A stretch of DNA of 64,000 nucleotides from Pseudomonas sp. CFBP 13711. Its GTDB lineage: Bacteria > Pseudomonadota > Gammaproteobacteria > Pseudomonadales > Pseudomonadaceae. The translations under genes were made by a program, and so were the position numbers. The notes beneath the pieces are model-generated. The model saw only the letters and a list, made by a program, of their open reading frames with translations, had not been told where the DNA came from and ran no database searches. Every line of letters begins with the position of its first letter. Positions within the stretch are counted from its first letter, which is position 1. Below, piece after piece: positions 10,393 through 20,758 of the stretch. The stretch is from contig NZ_JACYVI010000002.1 of assembly GCF_014842265.1 (NCBI RefSeq), positions 427,299 to 491,298 on the forward strand, given 5' to 3'.

Positions 10393-11643
10393 TTAGATGT
10401 CCAGCAACAGACGCGCCGGGTCTTCCAGCAGGTTCTTGATGGTCACCAGGAACGTCACGGCTTCTTTACCGTCGATCAGGCGGTGATCGTAGGACAGCGC
10501 CAGATACATCATCGGACGGATGACGACCTGACCGTTGATCGCCATAGGACGCTGCAGAATGTTGTGCATGCCCAGGATGGCCGCTTGCGGCGGGTTGACG
10601 ATCGGGGTCGACATCATCGAACCGAAAGTACCACCGTTGGTGATGGTGAAGGTACCGCCAGTCATCTCGTCGATGGACAGTTTGCCGTCACGGGCTTTCT
10701 TGCCGAAGGTGGCGATGCCGCCTTCGATTTCAGCCAGGCTCATCTGCTCGGCATTGCGCAGCACCGGAACCACCAAGCCACGATCGCTCGACACGGCAAC
10801 GCCGACGTCGGCATAACCGTGGTAGACAATGTCGGTGCCGTCGATCGAAGCGTTGACGGCCGGGTAGCGTTTCAGCGCTTCGGTCGCTGCCTTGACGAAG
10901 AACGACATGAAGCCCAGGCGTACGCCGTTGTGGGACTTCTCGAACAGGTCCTTGTACTTCGAACGCAGCGCCATGACTTCGGTCATGTCGACTTCGTTGA
11001 AGGTGGTCAGCATCGCCATGTTCGACTGAGCTTCAACCAGACGCTCGGCAACCTTGGCGCGCAGACGGGTCATCGGCACGCGCTTCTCGGTGCGGTCGCC
11101 AACGGCGGTCACAGGAGCAGCGGCTGCAGCAGCAGGCTTGGCGGCAGGCGCGGCGGCCGGAGCGGATTTCTTCGCTTCGATGGCAGCGACGACGTCTTCC
11201 TTGGTAACACGACCGTCTTTGCCAGTGCCTTTGACGCTGGACAGGTTGATGCCGTTTTCTTCGGCCAGCTTGCGGGCAGCCGGAGCGCCGATCGCGTCTT
11301 CGTCAACGGAAGCAGCGGCTGGGGCAGCAGCAGCCTGGGCAGGCGCAGCGGCAGGAGCCGATGCAGCGGCGGCTGGAGCGGAAGCAGCTGGAGCGGCAGC
11401 AGCGCCGCCTTCTTCGATCGAGCCCAGCAACTGGTTCGACAGGACAGTGGCGCCCTCTTCGGCAACGATTGCGCCCAGTACGCCGTCAGCTTCGGCCAGT
11501 ACTTCCAGAACGACCTTGTCGGTTTCGATATCAACGATCAGGTCATCACGCTTGACGGCGTCGCCCGGTTTCTTGTGCCAGGTGGCAACGGTGCCGTCGG
11601 CAACGGATTCCGGGAAAGAGGGGGCTTTGATCTCAATAGCCAT
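10393..11643 (-). CDS. sucB: Dihydrolipoyllysine succinyltransferase (E2 of 2-oxoglutarate dehydrogenase)
   Basis: A 416-residue E2 component. It has an N-terminal lipoyl domain with lipoyl-lysine K43 in [11 protein letters not shown], then an Ala/Pro-rich flexible linker (about residues 80-110 and 150-180), a peripheral subunit-binding domain ([33 protein letters not shown], in parts), and the catalytic acyltransferase domain with H387 and D391 in the motif [10 protein letters not shown]. It transfers succinyl groups from the E1 reaction to CoA and forms the core of the complex. It lies 42 bases after sucA. Confidence 0.97.
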   Translation of the reverse strand: MAIEIKAPSFPESVADGTVATWHKKPGDAVKRDDLIVDIETDKVVLEVLAEADGVLGAIVAEEGATVLSNQLLGSIEEGGAAAAPAASAPAAAASAPAAAPAQAAAAPAAASVDEDAIGAPAARKLAEENGINLSSVKGTGKDGRVTKEDVVAAIEAKKSAPAAAPAAKPAAAAAAPVTAVGDRTEKRVPMTRLRAKVAERLVEAQSNMAMLTTFNEVDMTEVMALRSKYKDLFEKSHNGVRLGFMSFFVKAATEALKRYPAVNASIDGTDIVYHGYADVGVAVSSDRGLVVPVLRNAEQMSLAEIEGGIATFGKKARDGKLSIDEMTGGTFTITNGGTFGSMMSTPIVNPPQAAILGMHNILQRPMAINGQVVIRPMMYLALSYDHRLIDGKEAVTFLVTIKNLLEDPARLLLDI

Positions 11644-11685
11644 TATCTGTAATTCCTTTAATTCGGTTTCTAGTGCGCGAAGGCG

Positions 11686-14517
11686 TTAAACGGAGAACGC
11701 GTCTTTCAGCAGTTTTTCCTGCTGTTCGGCGTGCATCGAAGCGTATCCACAAGCAGGAGCAGCGGAAGCATCACGGCCGGCATACTCGAGAACGAGGTTG
11801 CGGTTGTGATTGCCGATGCTGCGGCGCAGGTGGTGCTGACTGCTGTACCAGGCGCCCTGGTTCATCGGTTCTTCCTGACACCAGACCACGTTGGTCAGGT
11901 TGGTGTAAGGCGCGATGGCCTCCATCAGGTCGTCTTCCGGGAACGGATAGAGCTGCTCGAGACGCACGATGGCGATGTCTTCGCGGCCTTCGGCACGGCG
12001 TTTTTCCAGCAGGTCGTAGTAGACCTTGCCGCTGCACAGCACCAGACGCGTCACTTTCGCGGCATCGAGGGTGTCGATTTCCGGGATGACGGTCTGGAAC
12101 GAGCCATGGGCCAGATCTTCCAGGGTCGACACGGCCAGCTTGTGGCGCAGCAACGACTTCGGCGTCAACACGATCAGCGGCTTGCGCAGCGGACGGATCA
12201 CCTGACGGCGCAACAGATGGTAGATCTGAGCCGGGGTGGTCGGTACGCAGACCTGAATGTTGTGCTCGGCGCACAATTGCAGGTAACGCTCAAGACGTGC
12301 CGATGAGTGCTCCGGGCCCTGCCCTTCGTAGCCATGGGGCAACAGCATGGTCAGACCGCACAGACGGCCCCACTTGTGCTCGCCGCTGGTGATGAACTGG
12401 TCGATCACGACCTGTGCACCGTTGGCAAAGTCACCGAACTGGGCTTCCCAGATCACCAGCGCATTGGGCTGAGTGGTCGAGTAACCGTATTCGAACGCCA
12501 GCACGGCTTCTTCCGACAGGAACGAGTCGTACAGGTCGAAACGAGGCTGACCGGCGTACAGGTTCTGCAGAGGCACGTAGGTCGCGCCGTCTTTCTGGTT
12601 GTGCAGCACGGCGTGACGGTGCGAGAACGTACCGCGACCGACGTCCTGCCCGGTGATGCGCACCTGATGGCCTTCGAATGCCAGCGTGGCGTAAGCCATG
12701 GTTTCCGCGTAGCCCCAGTTGATCGGAAGTCCACCGACTTGCATCTTCTGGCGGTCTTCGTAGATTTTCTGGACCTGACGCTGAACCACGAAACCTTCTG
12801 GCACTTCCATCAGCTTGGCTGACAGTTCCTGGAGCGTCTTGAGGTCGAAACTGGTGTCGTGACGTGCCGTCCACGCGTGACCCAGGTACGGACGCCAGTC
12901 GACGAACAATTCCTTGTTCGGCTCTTTGACCAGGCTTTTGACCACATGCATGCCGTTGTCCAGCGCGTTGCGGTACTCGTCGACCTTGGCCTGAGCGGCT
13001 TCGGCGTTGAGGATGCCGGCGGCGGCCAGAGAATCGGCGTACAGCTCACGGGTGGTGCGCTGCTTGGCAATCTGCTGGTACATCAGCGGCTGGGTGCCGC
13101 TCGGTTCGTCGGCTTCGTTGTGGCCGCGACGACGGTAGCAGACCAGGTCGATGACCACGTCACGCTTGAACTGCATGCGGTAGTCGATCGCCAACTGGGT
13201 CACGAACAGCACGGCTTCCGGATCATCGCCATTCACATGGAGGATCGGCGCCTGAATCATCTTGGCAACGTCGGTCGCGTACTCGGTAGAGCGCGAGTCT
13301 TCCTGCTTGCTGATGGTGAAGCCGACCTGGTTGTTGATCACGATGTGAATCGTGCCGCCCGTCTTGAAGCCACGTGTCTGCGACATCTGGAAGGTTTCCA
13401 GCACCACACCCTGGCCAGCGAACGCAGCGTCACCGTGGATCGAGATCGGCAGCACTTTCTCGCCAGTGGCGTCGTTACGACGGTCCTGACGGGCACGCAC
13501 CGAACCTTCCACCACAGGGGAAACGATTTCCAGGTGGGACGGGTTGAACGCCATCGCCAGGTGGACTTCGCCGCCGGTAGTCATCACGTTGGACGAGAAG
13601 CCCTGGTGGTACTTGACGTCACCGGAGCCCAGTTCGACCTTCTTCTTGCCTTCGAACTCGTCGAACAGGTCGCGCGGGTTCTTGCCGAAGGTGTTAACCA
13701 GCACGTTCAGACGGCCACGGTGGGCCATGCCGATGACGACTTCCTTGGTGCCGTAGGAACCGGAGCGCTGAATCAGCTCGTCGAGCATCGGGATCAGGCT
13801 TTCGCCGCCTTCCAGACCGAAACGCTTGGTGCCCGGGTATTTGGTGCCCAGGTACTTCTCCAGACCCTCGCCCGCCGTGACGCGCTCGAGCAGGTGGCTC
13901 TTGATGTCGGCGGAATAGGCAGGACGGCCGCGCACGCTTTCGAGGCGCTGCATGAACCAGTTGCGCTGGTTGGAATCGACGATGTGCGTGAACTCGGCGC
14001 CGATGGTGCGGCAATATGTCTGCTGCAACGCTTCGACGATTTCGCGTAGGCTCGCTTCTTCCTTGCCGATGAACAGGTCGCCGGCACGGAATGTGGTATC
14101 GAGGTCAGCGTTGGTCAAACCGTAATGGTTGATCGACAGGTCAGCTGGCGCAGTACGCTTCCACAGACCCAGAGGATCGAGTTGCGCACCCTGATGGCCG
14201 CGCATACGGAATGCCTGGATAAGTCGCAGCACTTCAACTTGCTTCTTTTCATGCTCGCTGCTCACGCTGCCGGCAGAGACCGGTTGGGCGCGGCGCTGGT
14301 TTTTCCCCAGCAACACAAAATGATCGCGAACCGTAGAGTGCGATACATCGGTGGCAGTGCTGCCGTCAGCCGGCAACGTCTGAAAATAGGTGCGCCACTC
14401 TTCTGGCACAGCGTTAGGGTCGTGCAGGTAGAGCTCGTAGAGCTCTTCCACATAGGCAGCGTTACCACCGGAAAGGTGGGCGCTGTTCCACATGCGCTGC
14501 ATCACGCTTTCTTGCAT
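11686..14517 (-). CDS. sucA: 2-oxoglutarate dehydrogenase E1 component
   Basis: A 943-residue thiamine-diphosphate enzyme that decarboxylates 2-oxoglutarate and passes the succinyl group to SucB lipoate. Seen: the N-terminal segment [18 protein letters not shown], the [11 protein letters not shown] motif, the thiamine-binding region [16 protein letters not shown], and the C-terminal transketolase-like region ([38 protein letters not shown] in parts). Full family length. The ATG at 14517 ([11 protein letters not shown]) matches remembered Pseudomonas SucA. It is 269 bases downstream of sdhB; that gap could hold its own promoter. Confidence 0.98.
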   Translation of the reverse strand: [943 protein letters not shown]

Positions 14518-14786
14518 GCTTGGTCACCCTCGATTAGGGGACACCATCGGCGTCGATGCCAGCGCAAACTTGAAAAGTCCATGTGCAGCGACTTCAAGTC
14601 ACTAGGGATCACGCAGATAGTCCGGGTACCAGCCCGGATGCCCCTGCTGGTTTCATTTCTTCAAAATAAGAGCTGAAGCCATACGACAACTGCTCAGGTT
14701 AAAACTACGGCGCCGGTTGAAGCCTGCGCCGCAGCGTTTACGGGTGCTGCAGTAGCGGGTGCTGCGATGTTACAGGTGCGGCAAAC

Positions 14787-15491
14787 TCAGACACCGCTTT
14801 TGAGCAGCATGTTGCGCACGTGACCAATAGCCTTGGTTGGGTTAAGGCCTTTCGGACACACGTTGACGCAGTTCATGATGCCGCGGCAGCGGAACACACT
14901 GAACGGATCGTCCATGGACGCCAGACGCTCTTGCGTCCGGGTGTCGCGGCTGTCAGCCAGGAAACGATAGGCTTGCAGGATCGCAGCAGGACCCAGGAAC
15001 TTGTCGGGGTTCCACCAGAAGGACGGGCAGGACGTCGAGCAGCAAGCGCACAGAATGCACTCGTACAGGCCGTCGAGTTTTTCCCGCTCTTCCGGGGTCT
15101 GCAGGCGCTCGATGGACGGAGCCGGCGTATCGTTCTGCAGGAATGGCTTCACCTTCTCGTATTGCTTGTAGAAGATGCTCATGTCGACGGCGAGGTCACG
15201 GATGACCGGCAGACCAGGCAGTGGGCGAACCACCAGCTTGTTGCCCTTGACCACAGCCGACAGAGGCGTGATGCAGGCCAGGCCATTCTTGCCGTTGATG
15301 TTCATGCCGTCGGAACCGCACACGCCTTCGCGGCACGAACGACGGTACGAGAAGCCTTCGTCCTGCTCTTTGACCAGAGCCAGCACGTCCAGCACCATCA
15401 GGTCCTTGCCACCGGTGTCGACCTGGAAATCCTGCATGAACGGCGCGGCGTCCTGATCAGGGTTGTAGCGATAAACACTGACTTGCAACAT
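14787..15491 (-). CDS. sdhB: Succinate dehydrogenase iron-sulfur subunit
   Basis: A 234-residue electron-transfer subunit. [2Fe-2S] ligands: SCREGVCGSDG and the downstream NGLAC; [4Fe-4S] and [3Fe-4S] ligands: CILCACCSTSC and CRGIMNCVNVCPKGLNP. It passes electrons from SdhA FAD to ubiquinone at the SdhCD interface. The ATG at 15491 is preferred because AAGGG lies eight bases upstream and it gives the canonical N-terminus MLQVSVYRYNP; an in-frame GTG three codons earlier is less likely. It follows sdhA after an 11-base gap. Confidence 0.97.
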   Translation of the reverse strand: MLQVSVYRYNPDQDAAPFMQDFQVDTGGKDLMVLDVLALVKEQDEGFSYRRSCREGVCGSDGMNINGKNGLACITPLSAVVKGNKLVVRPLPGLPVIRDLAVDMSIFYKQYEKVKPFLQNDTPAPSIERLQTPEEREKLDGLYECILCACCSTSCPSFWWNPDKFLGPAAILQAYRFLADSRDTRTQERLASMDDPFSVFRCRGIMNCVNVCPKGLNPTKAIGHVRNMLLKSGV

Positions 15492-15502
15492 GGCGGTCAC
15501 CC

Positions 15503-17275
15503 TTAATAAGTCCGAATCTTAGGTTCAAAAGTCGGAACAGTTTTCGGCGAGAAGTTCACGGCACGCTTGGCTACGCGTTTTTCACCCGGGAAGTACAGGG
15601 TGTGGCACAGCCAGTTCTCGTCGTCGCGATCTTCGAAGTCTTCACGGGCGTGAGCGCCACGGGACTCCTTGCGATGCTCTGCGGCGATCGCCGTTGCTTC
15701 AGCGACTTCCAGCAGGTTCTGCAGCTCCAGCGCTTCGATCCGGGCAGTGTTGAACGCCTGGCTCTTGTCGTTGATCTTGACGTTGGCGATGCGCGTGCGC
15801 AGGTCAGCCAGCTGGGCAATACCCTTCTGCATGTATTCGCCGGTACGGAACACACCGAAGTAGTTCTGCATGCAGCTCTGCAGCTCTTTGCGCAGGGTCG
15901 CGACGTCTTCGCCATCGGTGCGGGAGTTCAGGCCATTGAGGCGAGCCAGCGCGACGTCGATGTCGGTTTCGGAAGCGCGACGGTAGTCGACGCCCTCGTT
16001 GAGCGCCTGCTCCAGGTGCAGACCCGCAGCACGACCGAAGACCACCAGGTCGAGCAGCGAGTTGCCGCCCAGACGGTTGGCGCCGTGAACCGATACGCAC
16101 GCCACTTCACCGACCGCGAACAGGCCCGGGATGATGGTGTCGACGCCGGCGGCGTCCTGGGTGATCGCCTGACCATGAATGTTGGTGGCAACGCCGCCCA
16201 TCATGTAGTGGCAGGTCGGTACGACAGGGATTGGCGCCACGGCTGGATCGACGTGTGCGAAGGTCTTGGACAGTTCCATGATCCCTGGCAGACGGCTGTG
16301 CAGCACTTCTTCACCGAGGTGATCAAGCTTGAGCATTACGTGGTCGCCGTCAGGACCGCAACCGTTGCCGGCGATGATCTCTTTAACCATCGAGCGAGCC
16401 ACCACGTCACGACCGGCAAGGTCCTTGGCGTTCGGCGCGTAGCGTTCCATGAAACGCTCGCCGTGCTTGTTGATCAGGTAACCGCCTTCACCACGGCAGC
16501 CTTCGGTGACCAGTACACCTGCGCCGGCAATGCCGGTCGGGTGGAACTGCCACATTTCGATGTCCTGCACAGGTACACCGGCACGCAACGCCATGCCCAC
16601 GCCGTCGCCGGTGTTGATCAGGGCGTTGGTGGTGGAGGAATAGATGCGGCCGGCACCGCCGGTGGCCAATACAGTCGCGTCGGCGCGGATGTAGGAGGTT
16701 TCACCGGTTTCGATACAGATGGCGATGATGCCGACGAACGCGCCGTCCTGATTCTTCACCAGATCAACTGCGTAGTACTCGTTCAGGAATACGGTGCCGG
16801 CTTTCAGGTTGGCCTGATACAGGGTGTGCAGCAGCGCGTGACCGGTACGGTCGGCAGCGGCACAGGTACGTGCAGCCTGACCGCCCTTGCCGAAGTCCTT
16901 CGACTGACCGCCGAACGGACGCTGATAGATGCGGCCCTGCTCGGTACGGGAGAACGGCAGACCCATGTGCTCGAGCTCGAACACGGCTTCCGGGCCAACG
17001 GAACACATGTATTCGATAGCGTCCTGGTCACCGATGTAGTCGGAGCCCTTGACGGTGTCGTACATGTGCCAGCGCCAGTCATCGTTCGGGTCGGCCGAAG
17101 CGATTGCGCAGGTGATGCCACCCTGGGCGGAAACGGTGTGGGAGCGAGTCGGGAAGACCTTGGTGACGACAGCGGTCTTGTGGCCGCCCTGAGCCAGCTG
17201 CAATGCGGCACGCATGCCCGCACCGCCGCCGCCAATGATAATGGCGTCGAATGAAAGCGTATTAATGTTAGCCAT
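15503..17275 (-). CDS. sdhA: Succinate dehydrogenase flavoprotein subunit
   Basis: A 590-residue catalytic subunit oxidising succinate to fumarate. Seen: FAD-binding [15 protein letters not shown], the covalent-FAD histidine H46 in [10 protein letters not shown], the capping-domain segment [15 protein letters not shown], active-site [21 protein letters not shown] (in parts) and [19 protein letters not shown]. Standard length. It is three bases downstream of sdhD and eleven bases upstream of sdhB, so co-translated within the sdhCDAB unit. Confidence 0.98.
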   Translation of the reverse strand: MANINTLSFDAIIIGGGGAGMRAALQLAQGGHKTAVVTKVFPTRSHTVSAQGGITCAIASADPNDDWRWHMYDTVKGSDYIGDQDAIEYMCSVGPEAVFELEHMGLPFSRTEQGRIYQRPFGGQSKDFGKGGQAARTCAAADRTGHALLHTLYQANLKAGTVFLNEYYAVDLVKNQDGAFVGIIAICIETGETSYIRADATVLATGGAGRIYSSTTNALINTGDGVGMALRAGVPVQDIEMWQFHPTGIAGAGVLVTEGCRGEGGYLINKHGERFMERYAPNAKDLAGRDVVARSMVKEIIAGNGCGPDGDHVMLKLDHLGEEVLHSRLPGIMELSKTFAHVDPAVAPIPVVPTCHYMMGGVATNIHGQAITQDAAGVDTIIPGLFAVGEVACVSVHGANRLGGNSLLDLVVFGRAAGLHLEQALNEGVDYRRASETDIDVALARLNGLNSRTDGEDVATLRKELQSCMQNYFGVFRTGEYMQKGIAQLADLRTRIANVKINDKSQAFNTARIEALELQNLLEVAEATAIAAEHRKESRGAHAREDFEDRDDENWLCHTLYFPGEKRVAKRAVNFSPKTVPTFEPKIRTY

Positions 17276-17278
17276 GAA

Positions 17279-17647
17279 TCAGATACCCCAAAGAATCTGC
17301 ACACCCCAGACGAAGTAAGCGAACATCGCAATGCCGCACACCGCCTGAAAAAGGAAACGCACCACTGTCGCGGACTTGCCCAGCGCCATCGGCGTCAGGT
17401 AGTCGGTCGCGATGGTCCACATGCCAACCCAGGTGTGAGCCGCCAGGGCTACAAGGGCCAACAGGCTGAAGATGCGCATTGCGTTATGGGAGAAGAGCGC
17501 GTGCCACGTGGCGTATTCGATGCCAGGGTGAGCGATCAGGTACCCGATCAGGAAAATGAAATAAGCCGCGAGTACGACGGCGGAGACGCGTTGCGCCATC
17601 CAGTCATACAGGCCCGAACGAGAAAGGTTGGTGACGTTGGTTACCAT
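17279..17647 (-). CDS. sdhD: Succinate dehydrogenase membrane anchor subunit
   Basis: A 122-residue inner-membrane protein with three predicted helices (VVLAAYFIFLIGYLI; IFSLLALVALAAHTWVGMW; FLFQAVCGIAMFAYFVW). The heme/quinone motif HTWVGMWTIATDYL corresponds to the His71/Tyr83 region of E. coli SdhD. The ATG at 17647 has GGAG seven bases upstream; a GTG two codons earlier is in frame. The start overlaps the sdhC stop by seven bases, indicating coupling. Confidence 0.93.
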   Translation of the reverse strand: MVTNVTNLSRSGLYDWMAQRVSAVVLAAYFIFLIGYLIAHPGIEYATWHALFSHNAMRIFSLLALVALAAHTWVGMWTIATDYLTPMALGKSATVVRFLFQAVCGIAMFAYFVWGVQILWGI

Positions 17648-18015
17648 ATCCACACTCCTGCCAGAACGATCACCACCACAGACACGGCGATAACGATTTT
17701 AGAGCCCAGCTTGCCGCCTTCCAGCGTCTCGCCGATGCCCGAGTCCATGATGAGATGACGGACGCCCGCCACCAGGTGATACAGCAGTGCGGACAGAAGA
17801 GCCCAGATCACGAACTTGGCCAGCGGACTGGTCAGTCCCGCTTTCACCGACGCGAAGCCTTCCTCGGAGTCGAGCGACAGGTCCAATGCATAAAGCATGA
17901 TGGCAATGCCGACGAAGAGGATGACACCGGAGATACGGTGAAGGATGGACGTGTAAGCAGTGATAGGGAGTTTGATGGTCCTTAGGTCTAGGTTTACAGG
18001 TCGTTGGCTTTTCAC
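17641..18015 (-). CDS. sdhC: Succinate dehydrogenase cytochrome b556 subunit
   Basis: A 124-residue membrane subunit with three helices. The quinone-site motif SILHRISGVILF and the heme-ligand region HLVAGVRHLIMDSG are both present. It begins with a GTG codon (VKSQRPVNLDL), as remembered for other Pseudomonas SdhC. With SdhD it anchors SdhAB and binds heme b. First gene of the sdh-suc operon, with a near-consensus promoter about 130 bases upstream. Confidence 0.95.
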   Translation of the reverse strand: MKSQRPVNLDLRTIKLPITAYTSILHRISGVILFVGIAIMLYALDLSLDSEEGFASVKAGLTSPLAKFVIWALLSALLYHLVAGVRHLIMDSGIGETLEGGKLGSKIVIAVSVVVIVLAGVWIW

Positions 18016-18148
18016 GGCTTTTTTTCACACTGAAGAGCCCTAACACTCAGGGCAAGTTGTTGGGAAGTGTACTGGTCAGGTACCCACTACCCAGGAAGTG
18101 ACCAACCCCGTTGAATCGGGCCTGAAAGCCCCTGGCGGTCGGACGCCG

Positions 18149-18177
18149 AGTATAGACAGTTAGCCAACTAATGACAA
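18149..18177 (-). promoter_or_regulatory. Sigma-70 promoter of the sdhCDAB-suc operon
   Basis: Minus strand: TTGTCA (18177-18172), 17 bases, TATACT (18154-18149). A near-consensus promoter giving a 5' leader of roughly 130 bases before sdhC. Confidence 0.7.
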
Positions 18178-18291
18178 CGCGCAGACCCTGTCCCAAGGGT
18201 GGATTGCTTTAGCCCGATAATTGGCGTAAATGGCCCGTAATTTCGACGAAAACCCTGCGTTAAAGCCTTCTGCTACAAGACTTTTGGCAAA

Positions 18292-18319
18292 TTGACTTTA
18301 GAATTTATCTCACTATAGT
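18292..18319 (+). promoter_or_regulatory. Sigma-70 promoter of gltA
   Basis: TTGACT (18292-18297), 16 bases, TATAGT (18314-18319), leaving a leader of about 50 bases before the gltA ATG. It faces away from the sdh promoter; the two -35 elements are about 115 bases apart, so one regulator could act on both. Confidence 0.65.
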
Positions 18320-18377
18320 GATGCGGGCCCTGCGTGGGGGGTCTGTCTGATGATTTGAAGCATAATTAGGAGGCCAC

Positions 18378-19667
18378 ATGGCTGATAAAAAAGCGCAGTT
18401 GATCATCGAGGGCGCAGCCCCCGTCGAGCTGCCCATTCTGACCGGCACCGTTGGTCCCGATGTTATCGACGTACGCGGCCTGACTGCCACCGGACGCTTC
18501 ACATTTGACCCTGGCTTCATGTCCACCGCCTCATGCGAATCGAAGATCACCTACATCGATGGTGACAACGGCATTCTCCTGCATCGCGGCTACCCGATCG
18601 AACAGCTGGCCGAGCAATCGGACTACCTGGAAACCTGCTACCTGCTGCTCAACGGCGAACTGCCAACCGCCGAGCAAAAAGCCGAATTCGTCGTCACCGT
18701 GAAGAATCACACCATGGTGCACGAGCAACTCAAGACCTTCTTCAACGGTTTCCGTCGCGACGCCCACCCGATGGCGGTCATGTGCGGTGTGGTCGGTGCC
18801 CTCTCGGCGTTCTACCACGACTCACTGGACATCAATAATCCGCAGCACCGCGAAATCTCCGCGATCCGTCTGGTCGCCAAGATGCCGACCCTGGCGGCCA
18901 TGGTTTACAAGTACTCCATGGGTCAACCCATGATGTACCCGCGCAACGACCTCAGCTACGCGGAAAACTTCCTGCACATGATGTTTAACACGCCGTGCGA
19001 GATCAAACCGATCAGCCCGACGCTGGCCAAGGCCATGGACCGGATTTTCATCCTCCACGCCGACCACGAACAGAACGCCTCGACGTCCACCGTGCGCATG
19101 GCAGGCTCGTCGGGCGCCAACCCGTTTGCCTGTATCGCCGCCGGTATCGCCGCACTCTGGGGCCCTGCCCACGGTGGCGCGAACGAAGCCGTGCTGACCA
19201 TGCTCGATGAGATCGGCGATGTGTCCAACATCGACACCTACATCGCCAAGGCCAAGGACAAGAACGATTCGTTCAAGCTGATGGGCTTCGGTCACCGGGT
19301 TTACAAGAACCGCGACCCGCGCGCCACCGTGATGAAACAGACCTGCGACGAAGTCCTGCGCGAACTGGGCATCACCAATGACCCGCAGCTCGAGCTGGCC
19401 ATGCGTCTCGAAGAGATCGCCCTGACCGACCCGTACTTCATCGAACGCTCGCTGTACCCGAACGTCGACTTCTACTCGGGCATCATCCTCAAGGCAATCG
19501 GCATCCCGACCAGTATGTTCACCGTGATTTTCGCCCTGGCGCGAACTGTCGGCTGGATCTCTCACTGGAAAGAAATGCTCTCCAGCCCGTACAAAATCGG
19601 CCGTCCACGCCAGCTGTACACCGGCGAAGTGTCGCGCGACATCGTTCCGCTGGCCGAGCGCAAATAA
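18378..19667 (+). CDS. gltA: Citrate synthase
   Basis: A 429-residue type II (hexameric, NADH-sensitive class) citrate synthase that condenses acetyl-CoA with oxaloacetate. Active-site motifs: the histidine-containing [42 protein letters not shown] and the aspartate in [15 protein letters not shown] lies just before the ATG (Shine-Dalgarno 18370-18375). It is divergent from sdhC, the usual Pseudomonas arrangement, and is monocistronic with a strong terminator. Confidence 0.98.
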   Translation: MADKKAQLIIEGAAPVELPILTGTVGPDVIDVRGLTATGRFTFDPGFMSTASCESKITYIDGDNGILLHRGYPIEQLAEQSDYLETCYLLLNGELPTAEQKAEFVVTVKNHTMVHEQLKTFFNGFRRDAHPMAVMCGVVGALSAFYHDSLDINNPQHREISAIRLVAKMPTLAAMVYKYSMGQPMMYPRNDLSYAENFLHMMFNTPCEIKPISPTLAKAMDRIFILHADHEQNASTSTVRMAGSSGANPFACIAAGIAALWGPAHGGANEAVLTMLDEIGDVSNIDTYIAKAKDKNDSFKLMGFGHRVYKNRDPRATVMKQTCDEVLRELGITNDPQLELAMRLEEIALTDPYFIERSLYPNVDFYSGIILKAIGIPTSMFTVIFALARTVGWISHWKEMLSSPYKIGRPRQLYTGEVSRDIVPLAERK

Positions 19668-19690
19668 CTCGACAGCCACCACGACGACGC

Positions 19691-19722
19691 AAAAAAAGGC
19701 TGCCCTCGGGCAGCCTTTTTAG
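19691..19722. terminator. Bidirectional terminator between gltA and the START-domain gene
   Basis: AAAAAGGCTGCCC-TC-GGGCAGCCTTTTT, flanked by A and T runs, 24 bases after the gltA stop. It serves both convergent genes. Confidence 0.92.
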
Positions 19723-19752
19723 TGTGTGGCTTTAGCGTCGCGAGCGAACCGA

Positions 19753-20361
19753 TCAGTTCTTCTCGGCTCGGTCCTTCAGCGCTTTTAGGGTGTTGAACGG
19801 CGCATCCACCACGAACTTGTTCGCCAGCCAGGACGGCACGCTGCCGCCAGGCTCGGTGTGCACCTGATAGGTCACCTCGGTCAGGTTGTCGCCCTTGGGC
19901 ACGAACTTCCAGAACCCCTCAACCTGCGCCACCCGCACAAAGCCCTTCTCTTCCGGGATGTACTTGGGCTCGCCTTCCAGCTCACGGGTCACGCTGCCAT
20001 CGGCGCCCTCCACCGTCGTCACTTTCAGCACCGAATCCCGCGGCGTGACCGGCCACGGCGTGTTGAACTGGGAGTAGGTCCAGGTCTTGTCGCCGTCGTG
20101 CTTGAGGATCTTCTGCAGCTTGCACTCGTGAATCCACGCGCAGGCAGCGGCTACGTCTTCCTGCAGCGCTCTGAGCTTGCCGATGCCCGCCTTGATGGTG
20201 GTCACGCCTTGATAAGCCTTGTACTGCGATCCGGGAACTTCGCTGAGGGAGACCTTGATGCCCTCCTCGTTCTTCGCGACTTTCCACTCTTCAGCCTGCG
20301 CTGAAGCAGCCACCCATACAGTCAGTCCCAAGCCGAAAGCAATGCGGTACAGCGAACTCAT
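19753..20361 (-). CDS. START/SRPBCC-domain periplasmic protein
   Basis: A 202-residue protein with a signal peptide (cleavage expected after ASAQA, about residue 23) and a START-like lipid-binding fold: EEWKVAKNEEGIKVSLSE at the start, TWTYSQFNTPWPVTPRDSV and GFWKFVPKGDNLTEVTYQVH in the middle and end. Such proteins are common in Pseudomonas and have no fixed function; hydrophobic-ligand binding is the family-level inference. It converges on gltA and is the downstream neighbour, on the same strand, of the YkgJ-type gene, 45 bases away, so the two could be co-transcribed. Confidence 0.8.
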   Translation of the reverse strand: MSSLYRIAFGLGLTVWVAASAQAEEWKVAKNEEGIKVSLSEVPGSQYKAYQGVTTIKAGIGKLRALQEDVAAACAWIHECKLQKILKHDGDKTWTYSQFNTPWPVTPRDSVLKVTTVEGADGSVTRELEGEPKYIPEEKGFVRVAQVEGFWKFVPKGDNLTEVTYQVHTEPGGSVPSWLANKFVVDAPFNTLKALKDRAEKN

Positions 20362-20406
20362 ATGGTGTTCCTTATTGTTGAAGTTCAGTCGCGCCTCGGG
20401 TGCGCT

Positions 20407-20664
20407 TCACGCCACCGATGTCATGTTTTCCCACCAGCCGATCAGACGGATCGCGTCCTCGGGGCCGGTGCCACACACCTCAGGGTCCGCCGCAAACTGA
20501 CCACACACCGCCGGCCTGCCCGGCTGTCCAAAAATGCCGCAGAGCATATCCAGCGACAAGTGCAGACAGCGCATGCCCGCAGGCTTGCCGTTGGGCATCC
20601 CGGGAATCGGTGAGGTAATGGACGGCGCGATGCAGCACGCGCCGCAGCCTGGACGGCATTCCAT
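20407..20664 (-). CDS. YkgJ family cysteine cluster protein
   Basis: An 85-residue protein with the cysteine-cluster pattern of the YkgJ (UPF0153) family: MECRPGCGACC near the N-terminus, GMPNGKPAGMRCLHL in the middle, then further cysteines (MLCGIF, AVCGQF, EVCGTG). The family is annotated as a probable zinc- or iron-chelating domain; no biochemical role is established. Eight cysteines in 85 residues support metal binding. It precedes the START-domain gene on the same strand. Confidence 0.75.
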   Translation of the reverse strand: MECRPGCGACCIAPSITSPIPGMPNGKPAGMRCLHLSLDMLCGIFGQPGRPAVCGQFAADPEVCGTGPEDAIRLIGWWENMTSVA

Positions 20665-20758
20665 GAAAAGAACCTGTGTGGCAGTGAGAACGATGGCCTG
20701 ATCTTACGCGCTAAAACACACGTTTGAAATCGAGCGCTCTGACAGCGTCATGGGTTCA

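Noticed and set aside
15602..17254. 550-codon plus-strand open frame opposite sdhA
   Set aside because: Shadow of sdhA. The translated product is low-complexity with many His/Asp/Gly and no ribosome site; sdhA itself is certain.
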